A DNA stretch of 64,000 nucleotides from Stercorarius parasiticus. Its lineage: Eukaryota > Chordata > Aves > Charadriiformes > Stercorariidae. Under the pieces are notes generated by a model. That model saw only the letters and a list, made by a program, of their open reading frames with translations, did no database searches and was not told the DNA's origin. Shown piece by piece: positions 11,093 to 24,140 of the stretch (positions are counted from its first letter, which is position 1; each line of letters starts with the position of its first letter). The stretch is taken from contig VWZL01002565.1 of the NCBI GenBank assembly GCA_013396915.1, positions 186,001-250,000 on the forward strand, given 5' to 3'. The position numbers and the translations under genes are program-made.

Positions 11093-13230
11093 CTGAGCAG
11101 TGTGAGGTTATTTCAAAAGGGCAAAGGAACTAGGGCACAGATTTGAGTGAAAGGGAATACAAGCTTCGCTTATCTCATGTTTGCCTTCCATGCACAGCTA
11201 TGCCCCTTTCCGGCCCCCCCACCCTTCAGCTCCCAAGTCTCTCAAGCACATAATAGAGTTCTGGTGAGTTGGAAACAGCCAATTCAGCTGATGCTATAGC
11301 TGTAGTTTGCTTTTAAGCCAATGCACGATATTCAGGATATTTCTATAGGGTGGAAAAAGCACAGCTTAAAGTGTCTGCAAAGGTTCTGGTTTGCTCTCGT
11401 AAGATAATTTCGTTGAGGCAGTCTCCATTAAAGTTGCTAAATTAGACAAACAAGTTAAAATAATTTATAAAGAATGAAAATAGCATTTTCATATTATTTT
11501 ATATATGTTATTTAATTTTAAGAAGGATTTAAATCAGCCAGTCTTCCAGTTCCCCTTCAAAGTTTATTACAGCTAAGTATCTAAGAGCACCAAGCACCTA
11601 AAGGAATCTATTCATATACATTTGACACAAAGATAAAATTGGTCCTCTCCCATGAATGTTTAAAGCCATTATGTAAACCAGAAAATGGCTGAGAATGGTT
11701 CCTCCAATAAATAAAATATCTCTAGTAGGAAACATAATCTGTAATAGAAGCAGATAAAGGTGAGAAAGCAGCATGATAGAGACACATACTCAAATAGCAG
11801 GTGTAACTCAGCAGTATTAGTGGATTGTTTTTCTGGTCACATGAAAATAAAGGTATTTCAGTGTAGAAAGATTACTTCCCTAGCAGAACTGTATGGCTTC
11901 CCCTCTCATCACACAGAGTACTGTGCTCTGTCAGCTTCATACACTCAGGGATTCACAAATCCATGTCCTGATGTCCAGAACTGTTCCCCAAATTACAACA
12001 TTAAGAACATCTCAACATCAAGAAAAGAACTGAAGGAAAGAAACACTGTTTTATTAAGTGGCTAATTAACCCAAACCATATTTCACACAGAGTCCATGAT
12101 TGTCAGGTGAATTTCAGGTTGGTTAGCTAAAATCAAATTCTAAAAATAGAGTGAATATGTTTCCTTCATATATAGAAAACCATGTTCAACTACACTAGTG
12201 GTCTTTATAGTTTGTGCTGTGCAAGTTTAGAAAACACTGGCAGTTCTTAAAGTCTTGGGGAATTTCAGAAACTGAGCCAAATACCTGTTGAGCTAAGCGG
12301 TTTGAGTTATGACATTTTGGGGCAAAGAATTAGACTCTGGATGTTATTAAACAGTTATCCTCTGATCTGAGCTCAAAGAAGGAAATATAAAACATGCCTA
12401 AGAATTTTCAGAGAGCTAGATGATAATTCAGAGAGCTAGACAATTATAATAATTGCTATACCTTATATATGCCAATATTTAATGTATCTTCACAACATCC
12501 ACTGCATCTTACCATCGATTTCAGCAGGCATTAGCTTAGATGTTTTTTACTTATGTTGTCTTCTTCGAAACAATGTTGAATTGAAATGAGCTTATGACTG
12601 CATATGTCTATGAGTAGATTATTTACTATATTTTGTTATTTTATGTAATATTGCAATGCTGCAAAGCTTTAGGAGAATCACACTTCTTTACAGGATTTCT
12701 AATAAGGCTTCCTTGATTAATTTTGCATGATCCTGTGTGCCTTTTGACACTGTAAAGCCTCTCTTTTCCAATTTTTTTTTTTTTAACCTTTTGAGATCTC
12801 TCAATTTAAGTTTATCCTACATGGTTGAAGCTTTTATGATGTTTCTGTAATTAGTCAATTAAATTACAATATGAGACATTCATCTATTCTCCAGCAGTGT
12901 CAACTTTGTTCATCACCAGAATATGAAACAAATATATAAAAATGCAACCTTTGTTTAGTTTTCTTATTTGATTTATAATCAGAAATCAGGTAGTATATTC
13001 CTAATTAGGTTCTTAGCAATTCTTGTGACCATTTATTTCTCATAACACATCAGCCAGATTTATCTTTCACAGTAAGATAGTAATCCTTCATAGTATTGGA
13101 TATTCAACATAGATACATTTAGACTGAAATTTGCATCAATGTCCAGCTTTTAGCTTCCCACTGGAAAAAATGAAAGTTTGATCATGGGCTCCAATTTTGT
13201 GTGAACGTTGAAGCTGATACCTGAAATGTT
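11093..13230. other. AT-rich non-coding stretch
   Basis: No gene seen. A C-run lies near 11213-11223. A 14-base word (TTCAGAGAGCTAGA) occurs at 12407-12420 and 12427-12440. A 101-codon + strand frame at 11760-12065 shows no domain or splice signal I can recognise. Confidence 0.5.
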
Positions 13231-13397
13231 TTGTCTGCTTCTTCCATCAGTATGGAACCCTCCAGTCCCCCGCAGCCAGGTGGTGGGATCCAGACTGCCT
13301 CCGGGAGTGACCGCTGCCCCACGCTAATGCCCAAAACTTGTATGGACACAAACGTTTGTGGGAGTGCCTTTTTGCCTGAGAGGAAAATGTATCATCA
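13231..13397 (+). other. GC-rich patch of unknown origin, possible exon or old transposon piece
   Basis: The patch is far richer in G+C than its flanks and contains several CpG dinucleotides. A pyrimidine-rich tract followed by CAG (about 13236-13250) gives a splice-acceptor-like start. An open frame with ATG at 13252 or 13231 runs through it and on into the CR1 out of the CR1 frame. The product would be rich in Pro, Ser, Gly and Cys with no recognisable domain. No donor site is clear before the CR1 starts. It may instead be a fragment of a mobile element into which, or beside which, the CR1 inserted. Confidence 0.3.
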
Positions 13398-13749
13398 AGA
13401 GACCTTATCGCTCTCTATAACTACCTGGAAGGAGGTTGTAGTGACGTGGGGGTCGGTCTCTTCTCCCAAGCAACAAGTGATAGGACAAGAGGAAATGGCC
13501 TGAAGTTGCACCAAGGGAGGTTTAGGATGGATATTAGGAAAAATGTCTTTACTGAAAGGGTTGTCGAGCATTGGAACAGGCTGCCCAGGGAAGTGGTTGA
13601 ATCACCATTCCTGGAGGTATTTAAGACGGGTAGACGTGGTGCTTAGGGACATGGTTTAGTGGTGGTTTTGTCAGTGTTAGGCTTATGGTTGGACTCGATG
13701 ATCTTAAAGATCCCTTCTAACCTAGACAATTCTATGATTCTATGATTCT
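13398..13749 (+). mobile_element. CR1 LINE, 5'-truncated
   Basis: About 350 bp of CR1 3' end on the + strand. It opens with the coding segment GAGACCTTATCGCTCTCTA, continues through the ORF2 C-terminus and 3' untranslated region (AGTGGTGGTTTTGTCAGTG, GGACTCGATGATCTTAAAG), and closes with two to three ATTCTATG tail units at 13731-13749. The 3' untranslated region differs from the copies at 794, 32894, 43680 and 44438, marking a separate subfamily. Confidence 0.95.
13446..13646 (+). pseudogene. CR1 ORF2 C-terminal remnant
   Basis: A 66-residue frame with [39 protein letters not shown] and SPFLEVFK, which is the ORF2 C-terminus. The residues after FLEVFK differ from the other copies, which suggests a small frame change just before the stop. 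It is a non-functional fragment. Confidence 0.9.
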
Positions 13750-16700
13750 AAGTGCAATTTATGGCTTTGCTCACTAAGTATATTAATTAATCAGCATTTT
13801 ATGAACCTAACACTTTGTGGGTTTTGTTGCTTAGCAACAAAACTTCCTTCAACAGGGGGCTATATCTAGAGTCCTTTAACCAGCTTTCATCTTCCACGGC
13901 ATTTTTAAATTTGGTTAATCCCTTGCTTTTAGAAAACAATACATTTCTAATTTAAAAGGATCATTTCTTTAATTTATTTTTTTACTTCCATTTTAAAAGA
14001 TAAAATGACACTTAGGAATGACTATAGCTGCACTAACATATTATGCATGGTAAATATGCACAATAAAATCCAAACACCAGTAATCACATCAGCCAAATGT
14101 CAGCAGTTCCTTTCATTGCTGTGGGAAACACATTCTCAGTCTTTCAAAAATCCCTATCAAATCTGTATTAATTTCCTCCATATCTGGACACAAGCAATAG
14201 AGTAGTAAATTATACTTCAGTGTAAACTAAATTCCAAAATTGAGAACAGGACCTTTGTCATTTAGAGACATTGTAAATTCTAATTGTTGTTAAAATAGAT
14301 GTTTATCAGTCCATGAACTCTTCTGTGGCAAAAATAACAGCTCTGTTTGGTGCATCAAGGTTCAGTTTTTAATTCCACTGTTATGCATAACATTATTAGA
14401 GTTAATATTAGTTTCTCTATTTTATAAGTCTCATCAGCTTAAAGCTAAATTTATCCCCACTAATGCAGGCAATAATTTCAGAAGGTACCTTTTAAGTTTT
14501 CATCCTTTGCAAGGAGTGTACACATTTAACTAACCTTTGTTCCGCTCTTGGAAATGTATATCCACTTTATGTCTGCATCAGATGTTCAGGACTGGAGTTA
14601 TGCCTACGTCAATTTAGGAGTAGTTATAAAAACAACTACTGTAGCTCTGTACAGTAAGGTAAAGAGGCCATATAGTAGATGAGAATAAAAACAGGAAAAT
14701 GAAATTTACCATTTTCAGCTTAGGCAGTATAGTCTTACCATTTTTTAACATGATTCATATCATTAAATGTGTCAGTTTACCCACTTTTGTATACATATAT
14801 ACCACCATAGAAAGGATTTGGCTGGAGAGAAGATTTAGAACACACAATGAGGTTATTTGGCTTCTATGCTAATGAAGTTAGCCTTTGACGGGTGCTAAAT
14901 AAACAATATATTGTATGTGTACATTTATGAATTATATTCTTTTTTAGTTTTTCAATATAACTAGGATTTCACAGTGGTGAAAGCTATGTTATATAGCTAT
15001 ATACATATAGTTATATATATGCTCCACTACTGTTCATTGGTTTACTATATGTGGCTATTTGGATAATGATCCGATCTTTTCCTTTCTCTTTTCACATTAT
15101 GTGAAATAATTACACATGAACAATCTTTCATATCTGTTGAGTGAGTGTCTCCTTTATAAGAAAATCAAATGGAAATATTGAGGGATATATCTGTTTCCGG
15201 TAAAGTAACCAATCTAATAGGCTTTCTCTTAAAATCTGTGAGACATAAAAGGATAGTTTAAAGTTGATAGGGTCTTTTCTAGAACTGTGCATGCTGCATA
15301 ATGTACTTACACGAGCACTAACCAAAAGTTTGGATTACAGAAGTTATTTTTACAGACAGCTATTGAGAAGGTTTTTGTTTGTTTTGTTTTGTTTTGTTTT
15401 CCCCTTGGAGTGACTGAATTCTATTCTTATTTTTGATACAGATGAAAAGGTAGAACATGGAGAGAACAAAGTTACATTGAAATGAAATATGTCTCAAAAA
15501 TCCTTTGTAATTCTTTCTTTTTGGTATTGCTCCTCCTTCAGATGCTCAGTGTGTCTGTTCTTCACACTTTGTCTTCGGTCAGAACATTGTGAAAGATTGA
15601 GAGAACAAAAGATAAGTCATAATGTTTTTTCCTTTTTTCACTTGAACAAGCTTGTTCCTCTCAGCTATTCAGCTAATGTCACAGGGAAAAGACCTGAGGC
15701 CTACCATTCAGGTACATGACATTAATACAGAAAAAAAATCTTGCTAACCCAATGCATTCCATGGAGATGATAATAATGTATCTATCTGCAGTTTTTTCCA
15801 TGTTGTTCTGTAGAATTACTGCTCAAAAACAAAGGACTTGTGAATGTAGTTTTGTTTTGCTTTTCCTTTTTTGACACGACAGCTGGAAGTGTTGTGCCAT
15901 TTTTCAAATAACTAATTGCATGGTAACACCATCAGTGCATAAGATTTCTTAAAATGTTGATAGGGGATACATAAAGTTGTGTTAAATAATTTTATTTTTT
16001 TTTACAAAAAAACAACAATTTAAAGCTTCTAATTGCTTCAATGTAGTGATCTGTTGAAAAACTATTTTGCAGACAGAAAAGAAAAAAAAACACAAGTCCT
16101 CATTCAGTTTTTATGGCTGGGAGTGGATATCTCAACATTTTGATTGCATGAATGTAGAAAGGCAAGCACTCATATGGGATTAGAAGTTTGGGTCAACTAA
16201 ACCTATAGAAATAACATCATTCTATAGACCTAATAACTGCAGCTACCCATTCTGGGAAGTGTCTAGAATCTCTCTGCCTTGAGACTCAGAGAGAAAAGCC
16301 TGCATTTGCCTGCAAAATGGTGTGTAGATTTTGCTGGAGAAATGCCATCATTCAGAAAGAATTAGCAGAATATTGACAAGAGGAAGAATTTTCAAGGGTT
16401 AGTCATGAAGATATTTGAGACAAGTTTTGCTGATTTGCCCTTAGGAAATTAAAATACTACTCTTTATACACTGCCAAAATGTGGCTGAGTGTTTTACAAG
16501 ATAATTATTAACAGAATTTGTCTTCATCATTGTACAATGGATTAGTTTTTTCCAATTTTCAAAAATACTGAACACTAAGTTTCTTCAGTTGAAGCTATGG
16601 GAGTCTTTTAAGGGTCAACACCATTTGAAATATATCCATGTATTAATAGACATAAATATAAATTTTAAGTCTAAGGTTATATTTAAAGGTATCTTAGGCT

Positions 16701-19136
16701 GCTGTTTGTTATGAGAGACTACTCAACTGACTGACCTTAGACTTCTGATGCAGTTTCAACAGTGCTGGTACATCCAACTTATCCAAAGAGGGCTGGAAAT
16801 TACATATAAAACATCCATGCATATAGTCGTCAGGATACCACCAGGCATTTCAAATGACAATAGATATCCGTGTGAATACAACTGAATCAAGTCCGATATA
16901 TCGATTGTAGATCCATTGACTACAGTAGGAGCTGAGAGATAGTACCCAAAAGTGCCTGTAATCTGGAGCTGAATCCCTCTCCTTAAGTGCCTAGAGCCAT
17001 TTGAGTTGATGTAGCATATTTCATCTGGCTTCCTGCTGCCTCTCCAGAAAGGTATTTCTCAAAGGCCTCCTTCTAGCCCTCTGTGAACATTTTGGATAGT
17101 CCAGCAGATTTGATGTGGCACCTGACACTTACGTTTAGGCAGCAGAAGTCCACCATGGTTAGACAGTCAATAGTAGAGAGAATAAAGAGTACAGGAAAGA
17201 GAGGCTTTAGAGTGATTCAGTCCATAATAAGAGCCCTTTCATAACGGTCAATCATCCCACTGATGCTAGACACTTGTGTTTCATCATTCACTACAGACAT
17301 CTTCCCCTTAGGAGGTCAGAGTTAGACATGATTAGTCCAGCTACAGGCTGATTTCTGAGCACCTTTCATCCATTCCATTGATGGCTAGTGGACAGGCCCT
17401 TTTGGAAAGTTCATGACGCATTCATCTGCTTTTGCAATCATCCGTTCACTTTGTTAATTAGCCAAATATTTGGCAATTAGCTGTTTGATTCAATTTTTAA
17501 TAGTCTTAGTCAGGATGAATACACTGTTCTAAACAGAAAGAAGATCTCGAAAGTAAATTTAGGTTCATAGAAAAAAAAGTGTAAGGTGTAAAAGCGGTAG
17601 CAAATGCAATTAATCTTTTAAAGTGCTATTTTGAGTTATTGTGATATTCATGGGAGCCAGAAGCTGAAAAAACAGTCACCTGTATCCAGAAGCTACCTTA
17701 TTTTTTCTTGTTTATCAAATCTTTATTTCAGTCTCTAGCAAGTTCTGAATTATTGATTTGCATGTTGAAAAAATTCACCCTAAGGTGAAAAAATGATGAA
17801 AAGAGAAATATGAATTGTAAATATTTCTATTAAAGTAATTGTTTAGAAAATTGAAAAAAAAACCAACCAACAAAAGCCCACAGAAATTTAGCATACAGGT
17901 AAACCATGCATACTGTACAAGATAATAGTCTTTCATCTCAATAGCTTCTTTAGCACTGAAGAATTAGATGCATACAGAATTCTCAGTTTTCATTAACTTC
18001 TTTGTGTGGGGCTTTAACATTGTTCCTCTGAGATGTATGGAGAAGAGCAGAAGAGCTGTGAGCTCTTGGTTTTGCCTTATTGATTGACTTCTAACTGGTT
18101 ACAGAAATGTCTTTTTTTCCATACTTCCCTGAAACATTATTCTTTAAACTTAAACTTATTTGTGAATGTGCTGGATACCAAACCAGAATGACTGGTGCTT
18201 ATCTGTAATGTTGTGTTGTTGAAAAAAGGTTTGGTCATATACATGCTGATTTTATCTTTTTATTCTTTTCTTCTTCTGTGGTGCTTCAAAACGCAAAAAA
18301 TACCTCTCTTTCAGATAGATACACAGATAGAAAAACTCTACCCACACCATACACATACACTAAATTGTCTTCTTTCACTTTTTGTTTATTAAGTGGTGAG
18401 ATGGTTAAAGTTTTTAATTTAAATAAATTTTATTCAAGAAAAAATCTGCTAAAATATAGATCCCAGGACACATCCTCTGGCCCAGGAAGTCTCTGGAGCA
18501 TAGACTACTATAAGCTCTAAGAAAATGTTTATTGTGTTCTTGTAGTGGTTCTCTGGGATTCTCCGCTGGTGGTTTCTGCATGTCAGACACCAGACAGGTC
18601 TTTTCTCTAAGCTAATATAGTTTTAATGACATTAACAGAATGGCCAAATCTTATACTGCAGATGTTTTCTACAGATTTGCTCAGTTCTAAGGCAGGGAAG
18701 AAATTCTGAAATCCACAGCAACAGCAGGATGTTCTGGCTTATACAGTAGGCTGTTAAAAAAAATAAAGGCTTTAAAACATGTTTTAGACTTTACACATTA
18801 CTTTACCTGAACATATCACCAGATAAAATGAGAGAATTACAGTTTATGATGATAGCCAGTGTTTCTTGTCCAGGTTTTGGTTGATAAGACTGTAGAAGGA
18901 CATTTCCTGTGCTTCTCTCTCACATTCAAATTTCTTCTTTCCTTCCATGTAGTAAGGTATCTGCACAGTAGAGAAACTAAAGTGGAACAAAAATGATCCT
19001 TCCTCAAAAGGATGACAAGGCATAATTTATAACTCATCCAAGACATAAATAAATGTACAAAAATATAAATAAAATTATTTTTGATGATGGAGTGATACAG
19101 CTAAAGCCAAGAAAATATCCAATATTTAAACAATGA
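13750..19136. other. AT-rich non-coding stretch
   Basis: No gene, RNA gene or clear repeat family. A TTTTG run is at 15371-15400 and an AT-only palindromic patch near 14988-15020. The block 16850-17410 is less AT-rich and might be very old repeat sequence, but no family could be assigned. Confidence 0.5.
15371..15400. repeat. Short (GTTTT)n run
   Basis: Five or so units of GTTTT/GTTTG, ending in CCCC. Confidence 0.85.
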
Positions 19137-19174
19137 CTTTCTATATTTCATCTCCCTTTCTATATTTCATCTCC
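19137..19174. repeat. Perfect 2 x 19 bp tandem duplication
   Basis: The unit CTTTCTATATTTCATCTCC is present twice with no mismatch (19137-19155 and 19156-19174), directly before an (AAAT)n run. Confidence 0.95.
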
Positions 19175-19180
19175 CTTTTT

Positions 19181-19214
19181 ATAAATAAATAAATAAATAA
19201 AACAAATAAATAAA
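19181..19214. repeat. (AAAT)n microsatellite
   Basis: About eight tetranucleotide units with one AAAC interruption. Confidence 0.95.
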
Positions 19215-21685
19215 GAGGGGAAAAGTCAACACTTTGAGGTACGCTGACTGGATGATTAATTCATAGAGGAACATTTAAAACTATTATTACACAAGTTGGC
19301 AAAGTTTTTACATCCTTTTGCTGCTGTTGTTTATTAAAAAAGGCTGTTCAGAAATGAGATAGCATTCATCGAACTATGAAGACCAGTAAATGTATCAATA
19401 TTCACAAACACAGGCATAAAAACCAGAACTTGAGTATCCATTTACGAACTGCTTATAATACTATCTGTATTATGTTAGAAGAGACTTCAGTGGCTCTTTG
19501 GGTTTTTCCATTGGCCATTCCAACCATCCATACCAATCTAAAGGACCAAACTAATCTCTATCAGAAAACCTAAAAGGCCTTGATACTTCAAAAATGTTTT
19601 AGGCTTGTCAAGAAGCCACAAATAACATTTTCATCCATCCAGAGCCAATCTGTTATGAACCTCCAGAGAACTACTTTAACTGCTCCCTTCATCCTAGCAC
19701 TGGGAAAATTGAAGCTATTCATCTGATACAGGATGTGATACTTAGAAAGACTTTATTGTGACCTTATTTTCTTTAATGCTCAGACAGACAGAACTAAAAT
19801 ATAAAGACTTTACAGATTATTTTCAGAGCGATTATAGGAGTGAACCATCTGGCCTTTTTTTTACTACAATTAGGTGCCTTTCTTTGCATTCATGCCTTTT
19901 CTGCCTAAAATACTAGAAGTCACTATGAACTCTTGTTTCTGAAAGAAATAATAGAAGTTTGGCTAGACCAATTCTTACTGACACTAAACAAAAAGTAATA
20001 ATAAAAAAGAGTTAAAAGATCTTCTTGTCTTTGTGTTTATCACTATTCTAACTAAATTTACTAGAAATCAACATTCATGAAAGCAGTGCCAATTTTTATT
20101 TTTTTTTATGTTCTTATTATGAGTACTTAACTTTTTGTTTAGAAGATAAGCATCATTCGATTTCCAAAGTTTTTCTTTCTCTTATATATATTTTTAGCAG
20201 ATTTTCCATGGTCTGAGTGTATTAGTGTAGTAAGCTAGTGGATTTCCAACATGAAAGACACAGCTATATAAGTGTAGCCCAAATTCTCCTAATTTGCTAT
20301 GATGCCGTGAGTTAAGAAGTATTACTTTTGGCCTTCAGATTTCAGTTCACTACTACGTTGCTTGGAGTAAATTTTTTTTTTATATGACTGTTTCTCTTTC
20401 TTATAATATATAGTTATTTTACAAATTTCTCAAACTCTTTTGAAAGTGATGCAGTTTTCTGTACTGAAGCATTTTAAGACTTAATGTATAGGTTTATCCT
20501 TTTTTATTCAGAAGTATGAATTCCTTTTAATTTCTGTAAATCACTGACTTGTCTTCCCATGAAAGGACTGCATGAATATTTTATAAAGCAATCTATTTTT
20601 CTTAATTTGTTATTTCAAGATGTTTATAGGTGTTCTCATTTCTTCATACAAAAAACAGAACGAGGCAATTTTTCCCTGTATTTTATAGTGGGAGTCTCAT
20701 TTGCAATATATCTGGTGCCTTCAGTTATATAATGTTGCACAAATGTGATTGTGCTTGTCTGCCTCAGTAAAGTGTGCTGGGACTACCAAGGAAAACAACC
20801 TTCCTAAAACTACTCTTCATACATACCTGGGAAAATGTAGACTAAAAAACCCCTCACTCCTGTGGTTTGCCAAACTGAAGTGAAATAACATATTCTTTAG
20901 ATATCTGTTCTTGAAAAAGGTTGAATTTTTAGTGCTAAACCTGAAGTTTAGTTAACACCTGGAATATGTTTAGCTATGTGCACGAGGGTTATTTGACAAT
21001 GTGCATAGGTTTGATATGGGTAATTTATTTTCTGCTGCCTACAAGTCAGAACTACCATCAGACTGGATGCTTCAACCTCCTCAACTGGCAATGCAGGTCC
21101 TTCATGGAATGGTAGATGATAATTTCTTTTTTATTCTGCATTATCAGAGCTGTACAGAAGTATTGGTGAATTAAGCTCAACTTTCAGTGTGTGCACAAGA
21201 AGTTAGAAACAGCCATCTCAACCTATAATTCTGTAGTGATGTAATACGGTATTGCCAGTCTAACAACATAAGCTCTTTACTGAGTTTGTAAGACCTGAGG
21301 ACTACTGCTTGTCAGGCCTGCTCTGTCTGAACTTGTCTTGATCAGGAATCATTTTTAGTCAAAGGAAATTATTACAGAGAGAGGAAGAACACATACATGC
21401 AGAAAAATTTTCATCAAGAATAATAATGCAGTTAAAATTATTACACACACACAAACTCCTTTGTTTCTATCCCTTTTCCTAGATCATCCTTCCCCTGTCT
21501 TCAAGTACTGGCCCAGAAGGGCACAGGTTTTTTACAAGTCCTGGTATCACATTCTGGGTATGTACATGTCTTGGTTAGCTTTGGCCACTTCGTGTGATAC
21601 CAGAATGCTATCTTCAGCATGTTCTGCCTACATGTTGCCCACAAAACCATTTTAGGGGTTGTAGACACCAAAATGGAGTGTGTTC
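19215..21685. other. AT-rich non-coding stretch
   Basis: No gene seen. The only structure noted is an inverted repeat of 11 bases (CTGGTATCACA at about 21540-21551 against TGTGATACCAG at about 21593-21603) with a loop of about 40 bases. Confidence 0.5.
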
Positions 21686-21862
21686 CTTGACTTCATCATG
21701 CACTGCAAAGGGTCAAAGTTCATCATAAATCCTGAGTTGTTACCCACTTAGTTTGTGTAGATGTCTTCGATACCCTATGGTGCCTCAGAGGGCAATGAGA
21801 TTGAGTCCTACATCCATGAACTATATCAGGAGCTTAAACACATCTGTAGATACCCAGAGTAA
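21686..21862 (+). pseudogene. Possible decayed coding patch, origin unknown
   Basis: One frame reads LDFIMHCKGSKFIINPELL, then two stops close together (21749-21760), then a 33-codon stretch from ATG 21761 to TAA 21860 with SEGNEIESYIHELYQELKH in the middle. Both halves are in the same frame and have an amino-acid mix closer to a real protein than most AT-rich chance frames here. I do not recognise a family. It could be a remnant of a transposon protein, a processed pseudogene, or coincidence. Confidence 0.2.
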
Positions 21863-23999
21863 GATTTCAACATATTATTATATGTTAATTAAAATGAATC
21901 TAAAATCTAAGTCCATCATTGTAGAAAAATGAAAGTATACAGAATCTACTTTGGAGTGGGGATGTGCTTGGAAAAAAAAAAAAATCTCCTCAATTTAGAT
22001 ACGGGGAACCTCAAATTAAATCCACTTTCTGAAAAGGGCTGCAGCAAAGGCCTGAATCTATGCTTCCTATTTCCTAGAAACCATTTTTTAACCACTTGCA
22101 TAACTAGTTTAAGTGGGAATTTTTCCTTTTTATTAAGCTGAACCAATTAGTCAAATTCAGCATAGATTTTTCAGTGAATCTAGCTTTATCCAAACTTGGG
22201 ATTTGGGAGCATTTGTTTCATCAAACAAATTATGTGTTAAAATAGAAGTACAGATAACTAACTAACTTTTCCTGTCCTAATTAAAATAACTGCACCAGAG
22301 TTCCTTTTAGGATTAGTTCTCTAGGAGCTATTCTGTGAAATACTGAAATACTTTAACTCTCTCAGTGATTATATTTGCACCGTATTAACTGTCATCTTAT
22401 TTTTCATGCCACTTGCTACATCTTTAACCCTTAGCATTGTTACAGACTATGCTGCATCAGGTTTGGAAGCGATGTTGAGAAATCTACTTGCAGAAATAGT
22501 CTTTTTCTTTTTCCTTTCTTTTTCTTCCCCACCCCCCCCACCCTCCCTGCCCTTCACTTATTTGTAAAGGAAAGGATTAATAGTGCTTGGGACGTAATAC
22601 TTCCTATTTCATTATGCCAGAGGGTTTACGTAGAGAAGAAAACAAGTGCCATACATACAATCTGTAATATCTGACATGTTGGACCAAACTCATTCACGTT
22701 ACTTACCATATCATATGCCAAATGGGGCCAGGATATTTCTTGATAACCAGCTTAATTGCTTATCATTCAACAAAGTCAATTGAGCCACAATTTAATCTTT
22801 TAATTATCACTTAGGCACACCATCCTGACACAAAGTATTCACAATACATACATAACTAATCACATTGCATACAAAGGTAGCAATTCAGAGTTTTGCCACG
22901 TATTTCATTATCGTGTGTTTGCCAAGATACTCGTTGTTATTCGAATGTTGTCACCTGTCACTCAGTGAAAACGCTTGGCTGGCATTATACAGCATCATTG
23001 ATCTTACCTAGTGTGAAGGAGGTGACATAGCTTACAGCTTCTTCAGTCATTTCCTGGATGTAAAAACTTTGCCAAGTTGCTTTAGTTGTCTAGGACGTTA
23101 GGCTATAGCTGATAACTCTCTTTGGGAAAGCAATTCCTACCAGACATTAACAGCAAAAGAAGGAAGGATTTTCCTATTATAATAGCATAGCTGGGATTTT
23201 CCAAGGATGAAAAGGTAAGAATACTTTAAAAGAGGAAGGGATATTCCAAAACAAGATACCTTCTTGATAAAGGGTGTAGAACTGAACTTAGGCTTAAGGA
23301 ATAACAAACAAGCCTTCTATTTGAATAAGAATTAGCTCAAATTCTGCTTTTATCCACAAAATGAACCATTTATGTTTTGGATCTATCAAGAACATACTCT
23401 AAACAGTACTAATATTTGAATAACTTCATCAAGTTCTCACAGCTCGCTTTAGGGAATTCAGTGTTTTGGAGATCCAAACTCTTTTCTGTGTCTAGACATG
23501 GGTGGATGAGTTTCAAAACCTTGCACTACATATTTTTGAAAACTAAATTGCTTCATCTTAACCTCAAAAGCTGTCACACTTTTATATTTTTATAGTACAT
23601 ACGTATTTGTTTTATAAAAATATGCTTTATAACAATACAAAGTCAAGAAAAACTTCTGTCAAAATAATTTTGAAAACAACTCAGTTGAAATAAGGGGAGG
23701 AGTATAAAAGTTCGTGTTTCAAATATTATTTTTAAAATGTTGAAGACAATTGATTTGATGACCTTCACCATTGTTGCTGTGATTTTAATGTGTTCATTTG
23801 ATATTTTAAATGAAAAAAAAATAAATTGTTTTATAAGAAATTAGTAAAGCAGCTTTTGATGTAAAAATATTCAATAAATGAAAGAAAGAAAAAGTACACA
23901 GTAATGAAGAAAAATCAAGATCAGAATGTTATTGAAGGTATGAAATTTATATAATTTATGAAAGAAACTAAGCAAAATTTAAGGTAATAGGAAGGCAAC

Positions 24000-24140
24000 T
24001 ATGTATATGTATGTAATACATTAACTTTATTTATATGCATATTTACATGTATTGTAGATTATATGTATGTTCATTACATATATTTATCAACATATATGTC
24101 TATGGATAGATATACATACATAGACGCACATATGTACATA
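24000..24140. repeat. Low-complexity TATG/ACAT-rich patch
   Basis: Irregular alternation of TATGTATG, ACATATAT and related words. The 65-codon frame over it is Tyr/Met/Ile-rich and follows from the repeat. Confidence 0.7.
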
